Shown here piece by piece: positions 1-13,541 of a stretch of 64,000 bases of DNA (its first letter is position 1; the number at the start of each line of letters is the position of its first letter). The position numbers were made by a program, and so were the translations under genes. The notes below the pieces were generated by a model. The model was given only the letters and a program-made list of their open reading frames with translations, was not told the DNA's origin and ran no database searches. The DNA lies in contig VZSR01000479.1 in assembly GCA_013398615.1 (NCBI GenBank), positions 1,266,676-1,330,675 of the forward strand, written 5' to 3'. Origin of the DNA: Brachypodius melanocephalos (Eukaryota > Chordata > Aves > Passeriformes > Pycnonotidae).

Positions 1-3000
1 GATATTCAATTTCAGGGTTTTTTGGAAGGCTAAGTACAGAAAGAGGGCATCAATAATCACATTTTAAGCATATATTTGGGGGGGAAAAGGACAGAGCTAT
101 GTACAATGTAAATTCTTATTTTTTTCCATTTTCAAACATTTTACCAATTACTGTATCTGTAGAAATACAAGAACCTGAAATGATTTCTCAATATTCCAGT
201 TCTGCCAAAACATTAAGATTGAACAAAGTACCCATGGAATACACATAATTCAATATGTCATACAACAAAAACACTGTCCTTTCAAATATTTCTGTGTCTA
301 TGTTTATTTCAGAGAAAACACTTTCATAAAGGTAGCAAAAATATTACTGTTTGGGGATTTTTTTAAGGGAAACAAGACAAAACCTAAGAGTATCACAGTA
401 TTTGGCAATTTATTATGGTTTCTTGAACACCACACACTTTGCTCAGACTCTTCAGAATTGTAACTCAAGTATCAAATTCTCATTCAGTTTTAAAGTCCAG
501 AAATAGACCTCATGAATTTTCCAGGCTATGAAGAAAAAAATCATTCGAATTTACATTTAGACTTTTCTCCTACAGCATCAGGCTGTATGTCTGAATATAC
601 AGATATGGGGTAATAAAATATTTCCCTTCACAAAGCCTAATATAAATGTTATTGTAAAACAATGACTGTCAGATTAAGAATGCCAGGGAGCTTAGAAAGA
701 TAAGAGTTATCTGTGAATCTACCTTCAGTTACTTGCAGTGTAAGTTAGAACACTATTAAGTGTCCTCTGCTTTGTCTATGTATCATATACCATCTCTGAA
801 ACCTCAAAAGATGATTTACAGCAATCAGAATTTTAGAATACAAATCTTCATCTACTGCAATCTAGGAAGTGTGTACATTAAAAACAAGCTTGTATTATTA
901 AGATGGAATAATAATTACTTTTCTGTATTTATCTCCCAGTGTTACCACAGCCAGATGAGAAAAATAGCAAACATTCAAGCACTCATTTACAGACATTCTC
1001 TTTATAATGAGAACAACAATAAAAGCTATTAGATGGCACATAGCTAAAGGAAAAAGCTTTTCCGTAGGTCAAATATATCAGTACTAGCTTGTAATAATCA
1101 AAACAGAAAGATTATTCCTTTAAAATCCTTTAATTCTTGATATCCACAGTTCTAATCCTCAAGTCATTGTTGAAGGCCACTTTAATGTTTGTGTTACACT
1201 GTTTAAATTTTGGTGTCAAGAGTTTTTTTCCCAGTACTAAACCACTCATGCTTCACTTCTGTAATCTATGTCATTTTAGAAGTCCTTAATTTAATTAAAA
1301 TCTTGTAAAACTAAAGAGGTTTGACTTAATTTTCTATATGCAAAGGAAGAGAAGCACATTACTTGGACATTTTGTTTGAACAGCTAATTTCAAAATTTAT
1401 TATAGGTTGCTATCATACTGAGAAATAATAAAGATATATTTTTAATTACTTTTGCTCACAAGAACAGGCTAATACATATTCCATCAATATTATGATCCCC
1501 TTGGATGGAGAGACGCTAAATGCTAACCCAAACAGATTTTAAAGCTGTAATTACTTGGTAAACAAGGGAATCATACTAAATAATTATACATCAGGATGGA
1601 ATTAAAGCAAAAGTAGTTTTGGAGATGCTCTGTATTGTGCTTTTCTCTCTTGCTGCTGTGTGCTGCAGTGTCACCAGTGTGTCATTATCTCCCTGAGTGT
1701 CACAGCAAGCAGGGGACATGAAGGCACAATGCCACCTCTCACAGTCCCTGCTCAGCAGCAAAACTCTCCTTCTAATGCACAGCCCAACTGGAAAGCAACA
1801 CACCAGGAGGTCACCCAGGCAAGGTCATGCAGGAAGATTATTTTTAATCTGCTTTAAAAATATTATTAGGGCTTTTTGTTAGGATGTCTGTAGGAAGGCT
1901 CTCTGGTTGGCTGAATGATAAACACTGCTATCCTGTAACCAGATTAAAAAAAAATAAAAAAATCCAGCTCTTTTGGCCATTCAGATATTTTTAAAAATCT
2001 TTTCACCTACAAGGACTGATGTCCTTCTCTGCCAATTTTTTTTTATTTTAGTTTTAGCTAGGAAGGATCTCTTAAAACACCATGCTAGAACAGAATGCCA
2101 CATACAGAACACAGCTAAGTTTCTCGAACAGTTTTTCAGAGAAAGATACAGTCTGTAAAGACTAATAATTTTCACTGGGACACTTTAGCTCTTCTCTCCT
2201 CAGCGTTTCTCTCCCACCCCAAAACACATCAATGGTGAGCTTTGCTAAATCTGCAGATATTACTGTTAAAGGTCTTGATACTCCTGCCTTCTGTTACCCA
2301 GTGAAATCACCTGGTAACAAGGCAGTCTCTATCACCTCGCATCAGAAACTATGTACCAGCTTTCCAGAAAAGAAAAACATCCATTTTTTTTTTCTGAGCA
2401 CACAGAAACATACATGATAAATGGCTGTGCTTTTCCTGATCCCAAACTTCCCAAGTTACTAAAAATCTTTTCCATTGAGTCCCCTTGTCTTGCACATAAG
2501 ATGAGGGCAGCAGTGTTATCAGGGAACACTGATAACAGGCAGTATTGGATACTCAAGCTCATCCACATTCTTCACTTGTAGCAGAGGAACTAGAAATGAA
2601 GCTTTTTAAGCGCTACAAAATTATGCAACTGTAGAATGATGTTACAATTTTATATTCTGTGGTGGATTTTTAATCTTTAATTAGACTAGAGAATAGCAAA
2701 GATGAATCATACCTTATTAAAAGTTTTTTTTTAAAAATCAAACCTTGCCATTAAGCTCCTTTTGCATGCTTAGCACACAGAACATTTTGTACCAAAAAAA
2801 AAAGTACAGTAGTAGACATTGGTTTAATCCATTAAGTAGCTCTAACTTGGTCTTTGTTAAAGAAATGTGTAATTCTGATTTTAAATGAGTTTGCTTATCC
2901 AGCCAAATGTCACCATCAGAGCCTCTACCACAGTCTCTCACAGCCTTAGGACCAAATCCTAACCCAGTCCCTGACCAAGCCCATCACAGCACACATGGAC

Positions 3001-4029
3001 AAGGCTTTTCTCCACCCAGCCACTGACTCTATCAGATCAGTATGCCTGCAGGATGCAGCTGCATAACCTCTCCTTGCTGGGTTAGCCCCGCTGCAGCATC
3101 CCATGCCAGCCCTGCCTCCCTCTCCCTGTGACACACCTCCCACAGGACCAGCCCCTCTGAGCCCCAACCCAGCTGCTCATCAGGCAGCTCCATTTACCCC
3201 AAGCTGATGGGCATTTGATCAAAACAAGGGATTTATAGCAACAACTACTACCAAAACTACATTTATTCCAAACGCCCCTTCTTCCCATAATGTCAAAGCA
3301 TGGCAGTCTGAAGGGAGCTGACTCCTCCCAACTTAGGGAAGATGCAGCTGGAATTACTTTAAACAGTAAAATCATGTCCTCGCAATATGCAACTCACAAC
3401 CAGGTACTGCTTCAAGGAAAAGCCAGATTAAAAACTCCCAAGTAAGAGCTAGTTAATGCTTACATGAACAACCTAAAGCTTTTGTTTAACCCTGAAGTAA
3501 AGTTGTACCGAGAAACTGAAGTGTTTTTCCTCTGAAAATCCCAGTTTGACCTCCCAACTGACAGCAGAAGGGACAAGCTGACCAAGGTAGAGAAGCACAG
3601 TCGAGTTAGATGTGTACAGGGAAAAGAGAGAAAGCTATTTCCAGAATACTCCAAGGGGTCACAGTCCAAATACAGTGCATTGTGTGGAGATCTGTAGGGA
3701 TGTGAGCTGGATTTAGTGCAACAAACACCTTCACTGAGCAGCTGCAGCAAGGGCTTGCACAAACAACCTTCTGACCGAAACTATTCTAGTATTATACAGA
3801 ATAAAATGGAGCATTTAAATCTAGAAGCAACATAGAGATGAAGAGGTGGTGTGCTCCTCAGGACAGGTTTCAAATTAAAATTCATCTTGAAATATGGTCA
3901 AAATGTTTCAGAAGAAAGAACCCATGATGGTGAGAAAACTATTTTTGTTTTATGCAAAAATACTTAACTGCACACAAACAGATGAGGAACAAGTAATTCT
4001 GCAGTAAAATAAAGCTGTTGGCTGCAGCA
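1..4029. other. AT-rich non-coding stretch, no gene recognised
   Basis: No recognisable coding exon or RNA gene is visible. The open frames here are under about 100 codons, and those on opposite strands overlap heavily, as chance frames do. There are scattered A and T homopolymers. A modestly GC-richer patch at about 2930-3200 has no CpG enrichment. The DNA is consistent with avian intergenic or intronic sequence. Confidence 0.6.
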
Positions 4030-4645
4030 GATCACAAGCTGCACATGAATCAACAATATCATGCTGTTTCTCCCTCTCGAAATATATATGTTTATATTTA
4101 CATAGGGCTGTATAAACAAGAAAACACACTGAAATAATCCTTCCAACTCTGCTCAGTCACAGTTCTGCACAGTTTGCAGCTTTGCACTTCAAGAACTAAG
4201 AAAGCCAGAGAAGGTCCAGAAGAATGCCAAAGATAATCAGACAAAACATGACCTACATAAAACTAGACTGAAAAGATCTCAATTGTTTCCTCTAAAGAGG
4301 AGTTGATGTGGTAGAAGAAGGGAATGGGACAAGATAAAACACTTTCAACTGCAGATAATGCAAAAGTAAAAAGAAAAGGAAGAGGTTTATTCATATTCAT
4401 GAAGCCAGCAGCAGCATGCAAATTTTACAAACCAAAGTAAAGGTCGAGGTGAAATACTTTTTAATGACAGAGAATGGTATGTGGGAAAGAGGTTTCATAA
4501 ACTAACCATCCATTTGAGCCCTTTAAAAATGGCTTAACCAAATACCTGATGTCAATGCCATTAAGATACTGTATCTTGTCCTCAGGCAAGAAACTAACCA
4601 GAGTCCCTCTTAGAGTCACCTCCAGTCCTATTTTTGTGTGATGCT
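4030..4645 (+). mobile_element. Ancient CR1/L3-like LINE remnant, 3' portion, sense
   Basis: The stretch follows, in order, the end of the reverse-transcriptase ORF and the 3' tail of old amniote CR1/L3-type LINEs as I remember them. A 'gatcacaagct...atgaatcaaca' block at about 4030-4055 is followed by 'gagaaggtccagaagaatgcca' near 4210, an 'aaacatgacctacat' block near 4245, and a 3' end near 4620 reading 'cctccagtcctat'. The match is interrupted by many substitutions and small indels, so the copy is old and cannot encode protein. It is 5' truncated, as is usual for CR1. The family is inferred from memory of the consensus, without an alignment; the subfamily is not determined. Confidence 0.75.
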
Positions 4646-7609
4646 GTCATTTCTGCTTGGCTGGACTTGGCCATGTTATCTAATGGTGTATGACTGGCAT
4701 AACTGCAACTATTACTTGATTTGGCTTGCTATTCCTTGCCCTTAAAACCCTCCCCCCCAACAGCAAGTCTCCAGCCATCAACACCATTCAAGCATGCCCC
4801 GAATCCCAGGAAACCAGTGGCATTCCTCATACAGAGAGAGGTTGATGGGTAAAGTCCAGTGCAAACCCACTGATGTCACATCCTAAAACTCAGAGAATGG
4901 TGCTGGCTGGTAAAATGCACTGTTGTGCATTTTTGGATCAGCCCTGATTTGGTGCAATAATCAAATGCTCATGTTCAGCATGAGCATTTTGTATCACCTC
5001 AAAGCATTGCACGGGTATGCCTTGGCAGGGAGTTGAAACTTTATCAGACATCTCTCAGTTATGAAGGGAATCATGCACAGACTGAATCTTTCATAGTCTT
5101 AAAAAAAAAGTTTCCAAAAATCTGAATATTCTCCTTTTCCCCTTGTTAAAAGCAATGACTTGCATTAAAATGATGAGGTTTGGGTTTTGACAAGATTTCC
5201 TGGTCAGAACTGCAAGCTGGAGCAGCACGGCTCTTCCATGCAAGCTCCTTTGCCTTCTTCACCTGGGGTCACCATGTGTGAAATGAAGAACTTCCTCCTT
5301 CCTCATACTCATGCTGTGTGCTTTATTTTCAGCTGTTCAGGTGTACTTGGCCTTCAAAACCGTACACTGGGTGTGAATTTTTACAGATTTCTCAGACTAC
5401 ACTCCAAGCACCTCTGTGCTGCTATGGTTGACACAAGCACTCCAAGCAAGATTTCCTTCATGCTCTCTACTAGAATACCATAAAAAACCCTCTTCTCAAA
5501 GACATACTTCCCAGTGTCCTATTTCCAAGATTTTTCTTTTTGCCCTAAATCATACAAGAGAAGCAAGAATATTCTTCTGACCTTTGCCACCCAGTTCTAC
5601 ACATTCATTCTACCGTTGGTGCTTTGTTGTCATCAAATTCTTTGTCCTAAGTTCCCCCTTACCTTAAAGAAAAGCTCAAGTGTTTTTACAAGTCTGGGTT
5701 CATGTTAATAGGGCTCACATCACACGACTACCGAGTGAGTCAGCATAATAACCATATGTCTGAGCCTGAATCAAGATAAAAGATCTGTAGAGCCTTATTC
5801 AATGAGAGCAGAAAATTCCTACTTGGCTCTGGTCTTTCATGGCTGTATTACAATCTCACACTATGCAACTCCAATTTTCCTGAGGGGATGTAGGTTTTTT
5901 TTTACTGTTCTTCTGAACATAATACTAATCTCATCATGCATTTGCCCTGTCACTCCTATGGATTCCAACAGTTTTTTTGTGCAGTCTATAGAAAACAGAG
6001 GACATCTTTTTACCATGCACTTCATTTAAAGGCTATGGAGGTAATGACCTTGCAATATTCCACCTGTAGTTTTCAGCAGCACTCCACCCTCATTGCTGTC
6101 TTGCAATACATGAACACCAATTCTTTTTCTACAGCAGCTCAAATCATCACATTTAATGGAAATATACCAAAGATTAAAGTTAAGTCACAAGAAAAACAGA
6201 AAGCATCTCTCCCACCCTGATATCCCCTCCTTGCAAAAACACTACTGCCACACATAGGTGTTCTGAATAGCTGCTTTCTAACTAAACATTCCTTTGGAAG
6301 GTGATTTGAAAGAACATTACAATTTAACTTAAAAGGCAAATTAAAATTTTGTCAGGACTGGGAAACAAAAAATCCAGGCCACACTTCAAAAAAGCTCACA
6401 ACAAAACAAAACATGTAGAAAGGTGAATAAAACAGCCTTGATTTTTGCTTTATTCAATGACTACAAAAATATTTCAAGTTGGAGATGAGATCAGTTCATC
6501 TTTAATATCTAAAAATACTACTTTATAGAAAACTTTTTATAGTGGATGGAATGGTAACACAAGTGTTAAGAGTTTAAAGGCAGACAAGCCATAGGCATTT
6601 ACTCTCCCTGTAAAACTTCTGAAGAATATTTCCTTAACCTACATCCAAGTCTGAATCATTCTTAAAATACTTCACTGACTAGAGGAGAAAATGTAACCTC
6701 TTAGCAAGTGAAGTTGGCAGTTTCTTATCCATGGGACACGAGTGCCCCCCAGTTCTGAGCAACAGGAAGGACATCAGCCTGAAGGACACTGGGGGAAGCA
6801 CAGGAATTCTTGGCTGCACTCCTCAGCAGGCAGCTCTCATTTCCACACAGTGAGTGCTGTGAGGCTGAGCCCACCTGGGAGAATTTGTCAGTCCCTTTGT
6901 GATGCTGCTCCATCCCCAGTGTGGGGAACGCTCCATGTAGGGGCTGAGGTAAAGATAAAACACTGAGACAGCAGGGACTGTGCAGCGTATCTGCCACCAC
7001 AAAACACCTTGGAAAAGACTGGCAAGAGCCCCCACATTTCCAGTACTGCCATGACAGAATTTCAGTCCCTGTGAAGATCCTTAAGAAGGTGAGCACCACA
7101 ACACACCACTGTCACCCTACTTAAAAGTTCACAGGTGATTAGTATAAGCCTGACAACAGGTGTTCAGGTTTCAACTCTAAATCTGCTCTTAAAACATTTT
7201 TAAATAAATATTCCTACTTTCCATGTCTTGAAAGAAGTTCACTCTCAGTGCCAAAAATAAGTTTCATTCTCAGGCCAAAATGTCATCTCATCACAAGTCA
7301 CAAAAGTATATGAAAAACATCTCATTATGGGAAGCCTTTACTTTGTAATACATGTTTTGCCTCAAAGCTAAAAGGAAAAACAAACAACAAAAAAAATGTC
7401 CAGCATTTTAGACCAGCCAGAAAAAATGACAATTTCATTTATCTAAATTTAGTATGTGGAAAAAGGCACATTTTAGTAGAGCCTAAAAATAAGGCTTCAA
7501 CTTTAAAGGGACAAGTAATTTGCCATTAGATACAACAGCTTCTCAAGAGAAGTCTGTCAAACAATTTTGTGAGTCAACTTAGCACTTCTTATAGTTCCAG
7601 TTCAAGATC
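4646..7609. other. AT-rich non-coding stretch, no gene recognised
   Basis: Nothing here resembles a known gene. It holds one perfect short inverted repeat (4963-4989). A somewhat GC-richer block at about 6720-7080 carries overlapping open frames on both strands, none resembling a known protein. No promoter-like CpG cluster is present. Confidence 0.55.
4963..4989. repeat. Perfect 11-bp inverted repeat, 5-nt loop
   Basis: The left arm aaatgctcatg (4963-4973) and right arm catgagcattt (4979-4989) pair at all 11 positions around the loop ttcag. It can form a small hairpin in either strand. No longer pre-miRNA-like stem extends beyond it, because the next outer pair is c/t. No function can be assigned. 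Confidence 0.85.
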
Positions 7610-8530
7610 AAGGGGCAATTCTAGTCCATAGTCTGACCTCCTGCCCATGCTGTGGCACTGCGTTTGATGACTCCTGGTTTGAGGCCAAGAATCCATGTTC
7701 AGCAATGGCAAAACCCCTACTCTAGATTTAAAGGTTCAGAGAGATGGATGACACCATTTCCCTTTGGTACTTGATCCTAATGCTCACAGGTCAGTCCAGC
7801 ACTCCCCATTTCTCTATCTACCCAGGTAAGGATGGTTTGGGCCTTTTTTTGCAGTTGTACAAAACTTCTGCTGATGTGTCATTCCTGAGTCCTGAAGTTT
7901 CTCATTATTTCACTTCTTATTAGCATCACTAAAAATGCCTTTTCTTCTTAGCTGCAAAGCTTAACATCTGACTGAATCAGAATTATGGCTGCATACAGTC
8001 AGGATCAGTACAGATAATTCTGTATTACTCCCTGACCTCATTATTTACCACTTTGGTAATCTTTGAGTCATTTGCAAATTTTACCACAGTTCCATGTACT
8101 CCAGATCAATGCTGAAACTGTTAAATGGTGTCAGGCACAGTGCTGATCCCTATGGAGCTGCACTCTATTATTATGACTAATTTTTTAGGTTTGTCAGTTG
8201 GCCAGTTCTTAATCCTTTTAACTTGTGCTTCACTGATACAGGGCAGTGTTATTTTTCAAACTGGAATGTCATGCAATGCAAAGAACTGTCTTTCTAAAAG
8301 GGTTGTTATAGCTACACCTTCACCTTTGTCAGCCAAACCTTTGAACTTCTTTAAATACTGAAATTAAGCTTGCTCATGATTCATTTCCTGTAAAGCTGCA
8401 CATACTGAGAATTACATCCCTAATGCTTATTTCTTTGTAAATGAGTCTTTTGAAAGAGTCACAGTATCCTTCCCAGCACTGATGTTTGGATGTTCAACCT
8501 GCAGTTATTCCAAGTCTGTCTCCAGAACAG
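7610..8530 (-). mobile_element. Ancient CR1/L3-like LINE remnant, about 0.9 kb, antisense
   Basis: Read on the + strand, the stretch runs from the 3' end of an old CR1/L3-type LINE back into its reverse-transcriptase region. Landmarks in order are 'ctagtccatagtctgacctc' (about 7621), 'ctagatttaaaggttcagag' (about 7723), a 'tttttgcagttgtac' block near 7846, 'cagtgctgatccctatggag' (about 8138), 'gccagttcttaatcctttta' (about 8201) and 'aatgagtcttttgaaagagt' (about 8440). The order and spacing agree with the antisense consensus as I remember it. The copy is heavily mutated and has no coding capacity. The open frame at 8125-8361 is an antisense shadow of it. Confidence 0.72.
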
Positions 8531-10006
8531 AAGGTTTCTCTAAAGAAACAGACATGGAGAGTCTTGAAATGAATTATGGGTTGAATATCTGATGTTACCA
8601 TGTCCTTGACATTAACCATGTCCTTACCATGAACATGCTATGTCCTCTCCAGAACTGAGACAGACACAGTAAGGTGAGTTCATGGTGCAAGTGCAGATGC
8701 AATAACATAGTTAATGATCTTTTTTTTTTTTTTTTTTTTAATTCTTAGGATATTAAGATATAGAAAAATGCCATTTAAATTTAAATCCACTGTAGACAAA
8801 AGAGATTGTTTTCTGCTTCTGACCAAACTTTTTGGATTCTGCCTATACAGAGGCAACTATAGGATTTTGGCATTCTTAGTTATCTTCAGAGACTATGGTA
8901 ACTCAGCAGCAATTTCTGTAAGAGTCTGAACACTCCTCATTTTTCTGAATTTCAGATTCTGAACAACATTCAAATACTGCTTTTCAATGCCATTCACCCA
9001 TTTCCTGCCACTGTATTTCATTCTGTACTGCTGTGACAATCCCAATGAAGAGAAGCACCAATGTGAACACCTGAACCTTTGCTAAAGTCCAGAACTGATA
9101 GAAGGCAGGGAGATGTTCAGAGAGCTGCCATGGATCAAACACCTTGGCTGTGGGTTCCCACTGTCCAAAGGGTTGTGCATCCACCAAAACTCCAGCAGCA
9201 TGGCTCAGGGGACATTCCATCTGGAGACAAGGTGACAAACCCAGCCATCCCAGCCCACTGAGCCCCGCTCTGTACCTCTGACCACAGGGCCGTGGCAGTG
9301 ACCCTGATAACAGTACTTGGCTATTGACACCCCCAATCCACAAATCCAACTGCTCTGTCACAGAGCCAAAGCTGTTTTCCACCTCTCCTGAGAACAATTA
9401 CATACCACCAGCTCGGCAAAAGAACAGCACAAATACTTCTATCTGAAAACATTATTAAGTATTAAAAGAAAAAATACCATGGAGCTATCCCTATTTGATT
9501 AATTTGATTGATTATAATATTTGCAGGCAAGTTTTCATTACCCAGTGCTGTTGATTTTTGAAACAAAGACCCCAAAACATGCCAACTTCTTAATGCTGCA
9601 TTGCACTTCCCTCCCCTATAATCAATCCTAGTGTAGACTGCAACTCAACGTGAGTGAAGGCAGCAGACTGAGCTGTGTGTAATTACTCATTTGATCTTAT
9701 TAAGACACCAAATTCTAAAATTACACAGCTGAGGGCTGTGCCTTGGTTCACTGCTGTAGACATAGGTACTCAGCAAATTCAGCCTCAAAAGCTACCTACA
9801 GGTAGTAGCTCCACTTCTTTAAGGCAAACAGACACATAATACTCAGCAACAGAATTTCAGTGCAGTAATATAACTGTTATGCACAAGTTCAATGCTTTTA
9901 ACAAGGTTAATGTAGAGAACAAAACAAAGTAAAACTCTGGAAATGTAAAATACCTAAATATAAAATTTCTTTTTGATGTCATTAATGAGCACATTAATGT
10001 ATGGGC

Positions 10007-10055
10007 ATTAATTTGACAGGAATGTATAGGTATTAATTTGACATGAATATATAAA
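10007..10055. repeat. Imperfect tandem duplication of a 25-bp unit
   Basis: Two adjacent copies both begin attaattgac-like (attaatttgaca) and continue as ggaatgtatagg in the first and tgaatatataaa in the second. Shorter cattaatg echoes lie just upstream at 9979-10000. It looks like a local slippage duplication with later mutations. Confidence 0.65.
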
Positions 10056-11577
10056 AGATGTGTAAATTAAACCTACTTTTGTGGATATTCAAGAACTTGA
10101 TTTTTCATCACTGAATATCAGCAGCTCTACATAATCATTTATAATGAAAATTGTAACAGCAAAACACATGTTCCAAGGTGGAAGCTCAGAGAAAAATATT
10201 CAGCACCACAGAAGTGTATGATAAACTATCATAGCAGAACTGGGCACACTGTGCTAACAGAAATCGTGAGATACCTAATTTAAATCCCAAAGAATTCTGG
10301 TTATCCATCTCAGCTCCTCAGGAAAAAAAGCTTCATCCTTAAAAAAAAGTCTGCTTATGTTACCACAACTTCCAGGTAAGCATTGCTATTAATCCTGTTA
10401 TGTCCATTTATATAATTTCTTGCCTTGCTACCCCACTAACAGATATCAATATTCTACTATTTACATACAGGGCAGAATTATTAATCATAAATAATCTATT
10501 TACATTTTAACCTTTCTTTTTAAGCTAACTTCAAAATATTTGTGTAGAACATTATATTACACATAAAAGACAATAGATGAGAGTCACCTGAGAGCCAGAA
10601 AACATTTTACACCAGGTCTCCAAATGTGACTGAGTTGCACCTTCTTCCCCAAGGGACAGACAGCTCCCTCCATAAGGGGAAAGAAAGAACTTGCAGCACA
10701 CTCTGAACTTTGGGATCTCTTGATCAAAGGACTTTTAAAGAAGTAAAACACAGGGAAAAGTAGGAGAGGTGAAGGCATCCAGGTGCCACCAGCTGGAAGT
10801 TCTATAAAGGATAAACTCCAGGGCTGGAAAAACACACAAAGATAAAGTAATGCAGTAGGCAAGATCCTCAGTAGTAGCTAGAGCTACTGCAACACCTTAT
10901 TCTTCTAGATCACCTCAAATGCATGCCTTGGAAAACCATCCTCCAGTAGTTGCTGCCTGTAATGGAAAAATGACCAACCAAGAAGGAATTGATTTTATTT
11001 TGTATAAATTAAAAATCAAACTTTCCTGGCAACCACAGCTACCTGATCATCCAGCAAGAGCCCAAGAACTGATACCACTGCTTGCTCTGTGAGTAGGTCT
11101 AAGAAAAACACCTTAATAAGAGGTCAGGACAGTGGAACCAGTGTCTGAATCATGTGGAGAGAAGTTAATCTTCACTTTAACTGCAATTAAGTATTTTAAT
11201 TTTTTTTTTTTGCACAAAAGGAAAAAGTAAAAATTCGTAACCGTGTGAAGTGAATTGAATATAAACTACAAATTACAGTTTTTTTCCTTCATTTGGACAT
11301 CACCTCATCCCTTTTAATATCAAGAGGAAAATGGCATTTGGAGTCAAATAATAAAATACTTTAATTATGAAAAAATTAGTGTTCACAGAAATAATATTAA
11401 AAATCTCAGTCTTTCCTCAGAAAGCACTATCCAAACTAATTCAGAAAGACCTCTGAGTGGAGGAAAGAAGAGTGCAAATAAACTTCAGTCTTTAAAACAG
11501 CCCTAGAGGCACCTTCTGTTTTAGAGGTGAGAATTAACTTCCATGGGTCTTACTGCACTGTGCTAACCTAACTAGTT

Positions 11578-11604
11578 TATATATATATAGATATATATAT
11601 ATTT
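11578..11604. repeat. (TA)n microsatellite
   Basis: An alternating TA run is interrupted once by a G. It is a typical AT-rich simple repeat in non-coding DNA and probably length-variable. Confidence 0.85.
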
Positions 11605-13516
11605 TTAATATAACTTTGCACATACTGTTGCAGTGCTGCTGAACCAAAGAAAGGATTTGTTCAACATAAACATCAGAAGCTGAATAAGGTGTAAAGTAAA
11701 AGCAATGTTAAAATAAAAACCTACCACTTTAGTCAGCAGAAAGGTTAACAGAACAAGACATATTATCATCAACATTTAAATACAAATATGTAAATATCAG
11801 CTAATGTGGATCACTGCCAATATTTAGTGAGAGAATATCCAAATAGTCTTGTATGACTATGCTATATATGCAACCTTGGCACAAACAAAGTCAGAGTTAA
11901 GAAGGAGTACCTTGGCAGAATTTAAATGCTTTGATCTGACAAGCAGGTCTGAATTCCAGAAACTGCAACAGGATTTGTGACCCATATAAGACTTCAGCTC
12001 TTTTTGTAACAAGGATAATATGCATTTCTCTGTTAATGAAAGAGCAGCACAGTACAATTGACAAGCATAAAATTATTCAGGAAAGTATTACCGCGACTGC
12101 TAAGAGAAGGAAGAAACTGAGAAAAATAAAGCTTTTTGTATGATCCTAAACAAGGCCACTGTTGTAGTAAGACACTGCCACTAAATGACTTCCTGTCCCA
12201 GCTCCTCTCAGTTCTGTCCTTTCTTCATGGTGGACAGCCAGAGATTTGTAATGGATATTTTTCTAGGACCAGGTATGCAGGAAATAACTCCATCAGCATT
12301 TGCTTGCAGTTTGCTGGCACTGACTTTAAATTATTCAAATCCAGTATTGTTTGTTTTGGAGACACGACCACAGCATCCTCCTCAAGGAAATAACAGAAAC
12401 TAATCCTCAAGGAGCTCCATGGTGCCAAACCACTGCTTCCCCAGCCCTAAGAGCTCCTAGCACAGGCAAGGTGATCCCAGCTGTGACAGCCCCCAGCTCA
12501 AGGAAGGTGGCACAGCCCCATCCCATCCAGCCTGAGAAACTCAAGTGGCACTGGCTGTCACCTCTGTGACAATGTCACACCTCAGCTTGCACTGCCACAG
12601 CACAGTTTTTCTAAAAGCTTATTAACACTCCAAACACAGGCAGATTTTAGATGACCAGAAATGTATTCCCAACTTATCCACCAGGTCTGCCAGTCAACAC
12701 CAAATAAAAAGTTTTTCTCATAGGAAACCCTCCAACTCCCCAAAGTGAACCCAATCTGCAGCCCTTTCAGTCACTGAGCAGTCTGGTTGTTCTGCAAAGT
12801 GCAGGATCCTTAAAGATGGGATCCATCCAAAATGTGCAGGATTCTCTGGTGTCCGCGTGCCCTTGCCAAGGGCTCGTGTTCCCACCTGCCCGGCAGCCCC
12901 AAGCTGAACCCAGCAGGGATGAGGGCTAAATAAAATGGCTCAGGCAAGGCACACACCGCAGACAGCATTGCAGCTCCAGCAGGTAAGCCCAGAGCATATG
13001 GATTTCAGGGGTAAATTGAGTATCTAGCTGTGTTTTACGCAGATCTCCCTGCTTTAATAAAGGAAAACTGAATATAGAATTCTAGCCTGATTGAGTGCTG
13101 AAAGATTATTCCATAAAAATATCTTTTAAATACTAATGTACACACACTTTTTCTTTCTTTTTTCTAATTCAGACATGTAAATATAGAATTAAGAATTTGG
13201 GCACATGCATATTTGAAATTCTCTTTAGAGCACCATACACAGAGCAGTAGGTGAAAAACATTTGTCCCTATCTTTGACAGATACTGTAACAGATAATAGT
13301 TCATTTATTGAGCCAAATATTACTTCACATTGTAATAATAGTGTACATTAATGCTATTCTTCATTTTATTTAACAGTTTATGATGTGTAAGCCAGAAGAG
13401 CCTGGGATGACAATTGAAAAATTATTTAAAAAGAGGAGAGAATAAAGCAATGTCTTAGTAGTTAATTTTATCTTCCCATTTTTGTTATGCCTGGCAGATG
13501 ATGGATTCATACTTCC

Positions 13517-13541
13517 TCACATCACATCACATCACATCACA
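13517..13541. repeat. (TCACA)5 microsatellite
   Basis: Five uninterrupted copies of the pentamer TCACA are visible. Perfect copies suggest a recently active, possibly polymorphic array. Confidence 0.9.
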
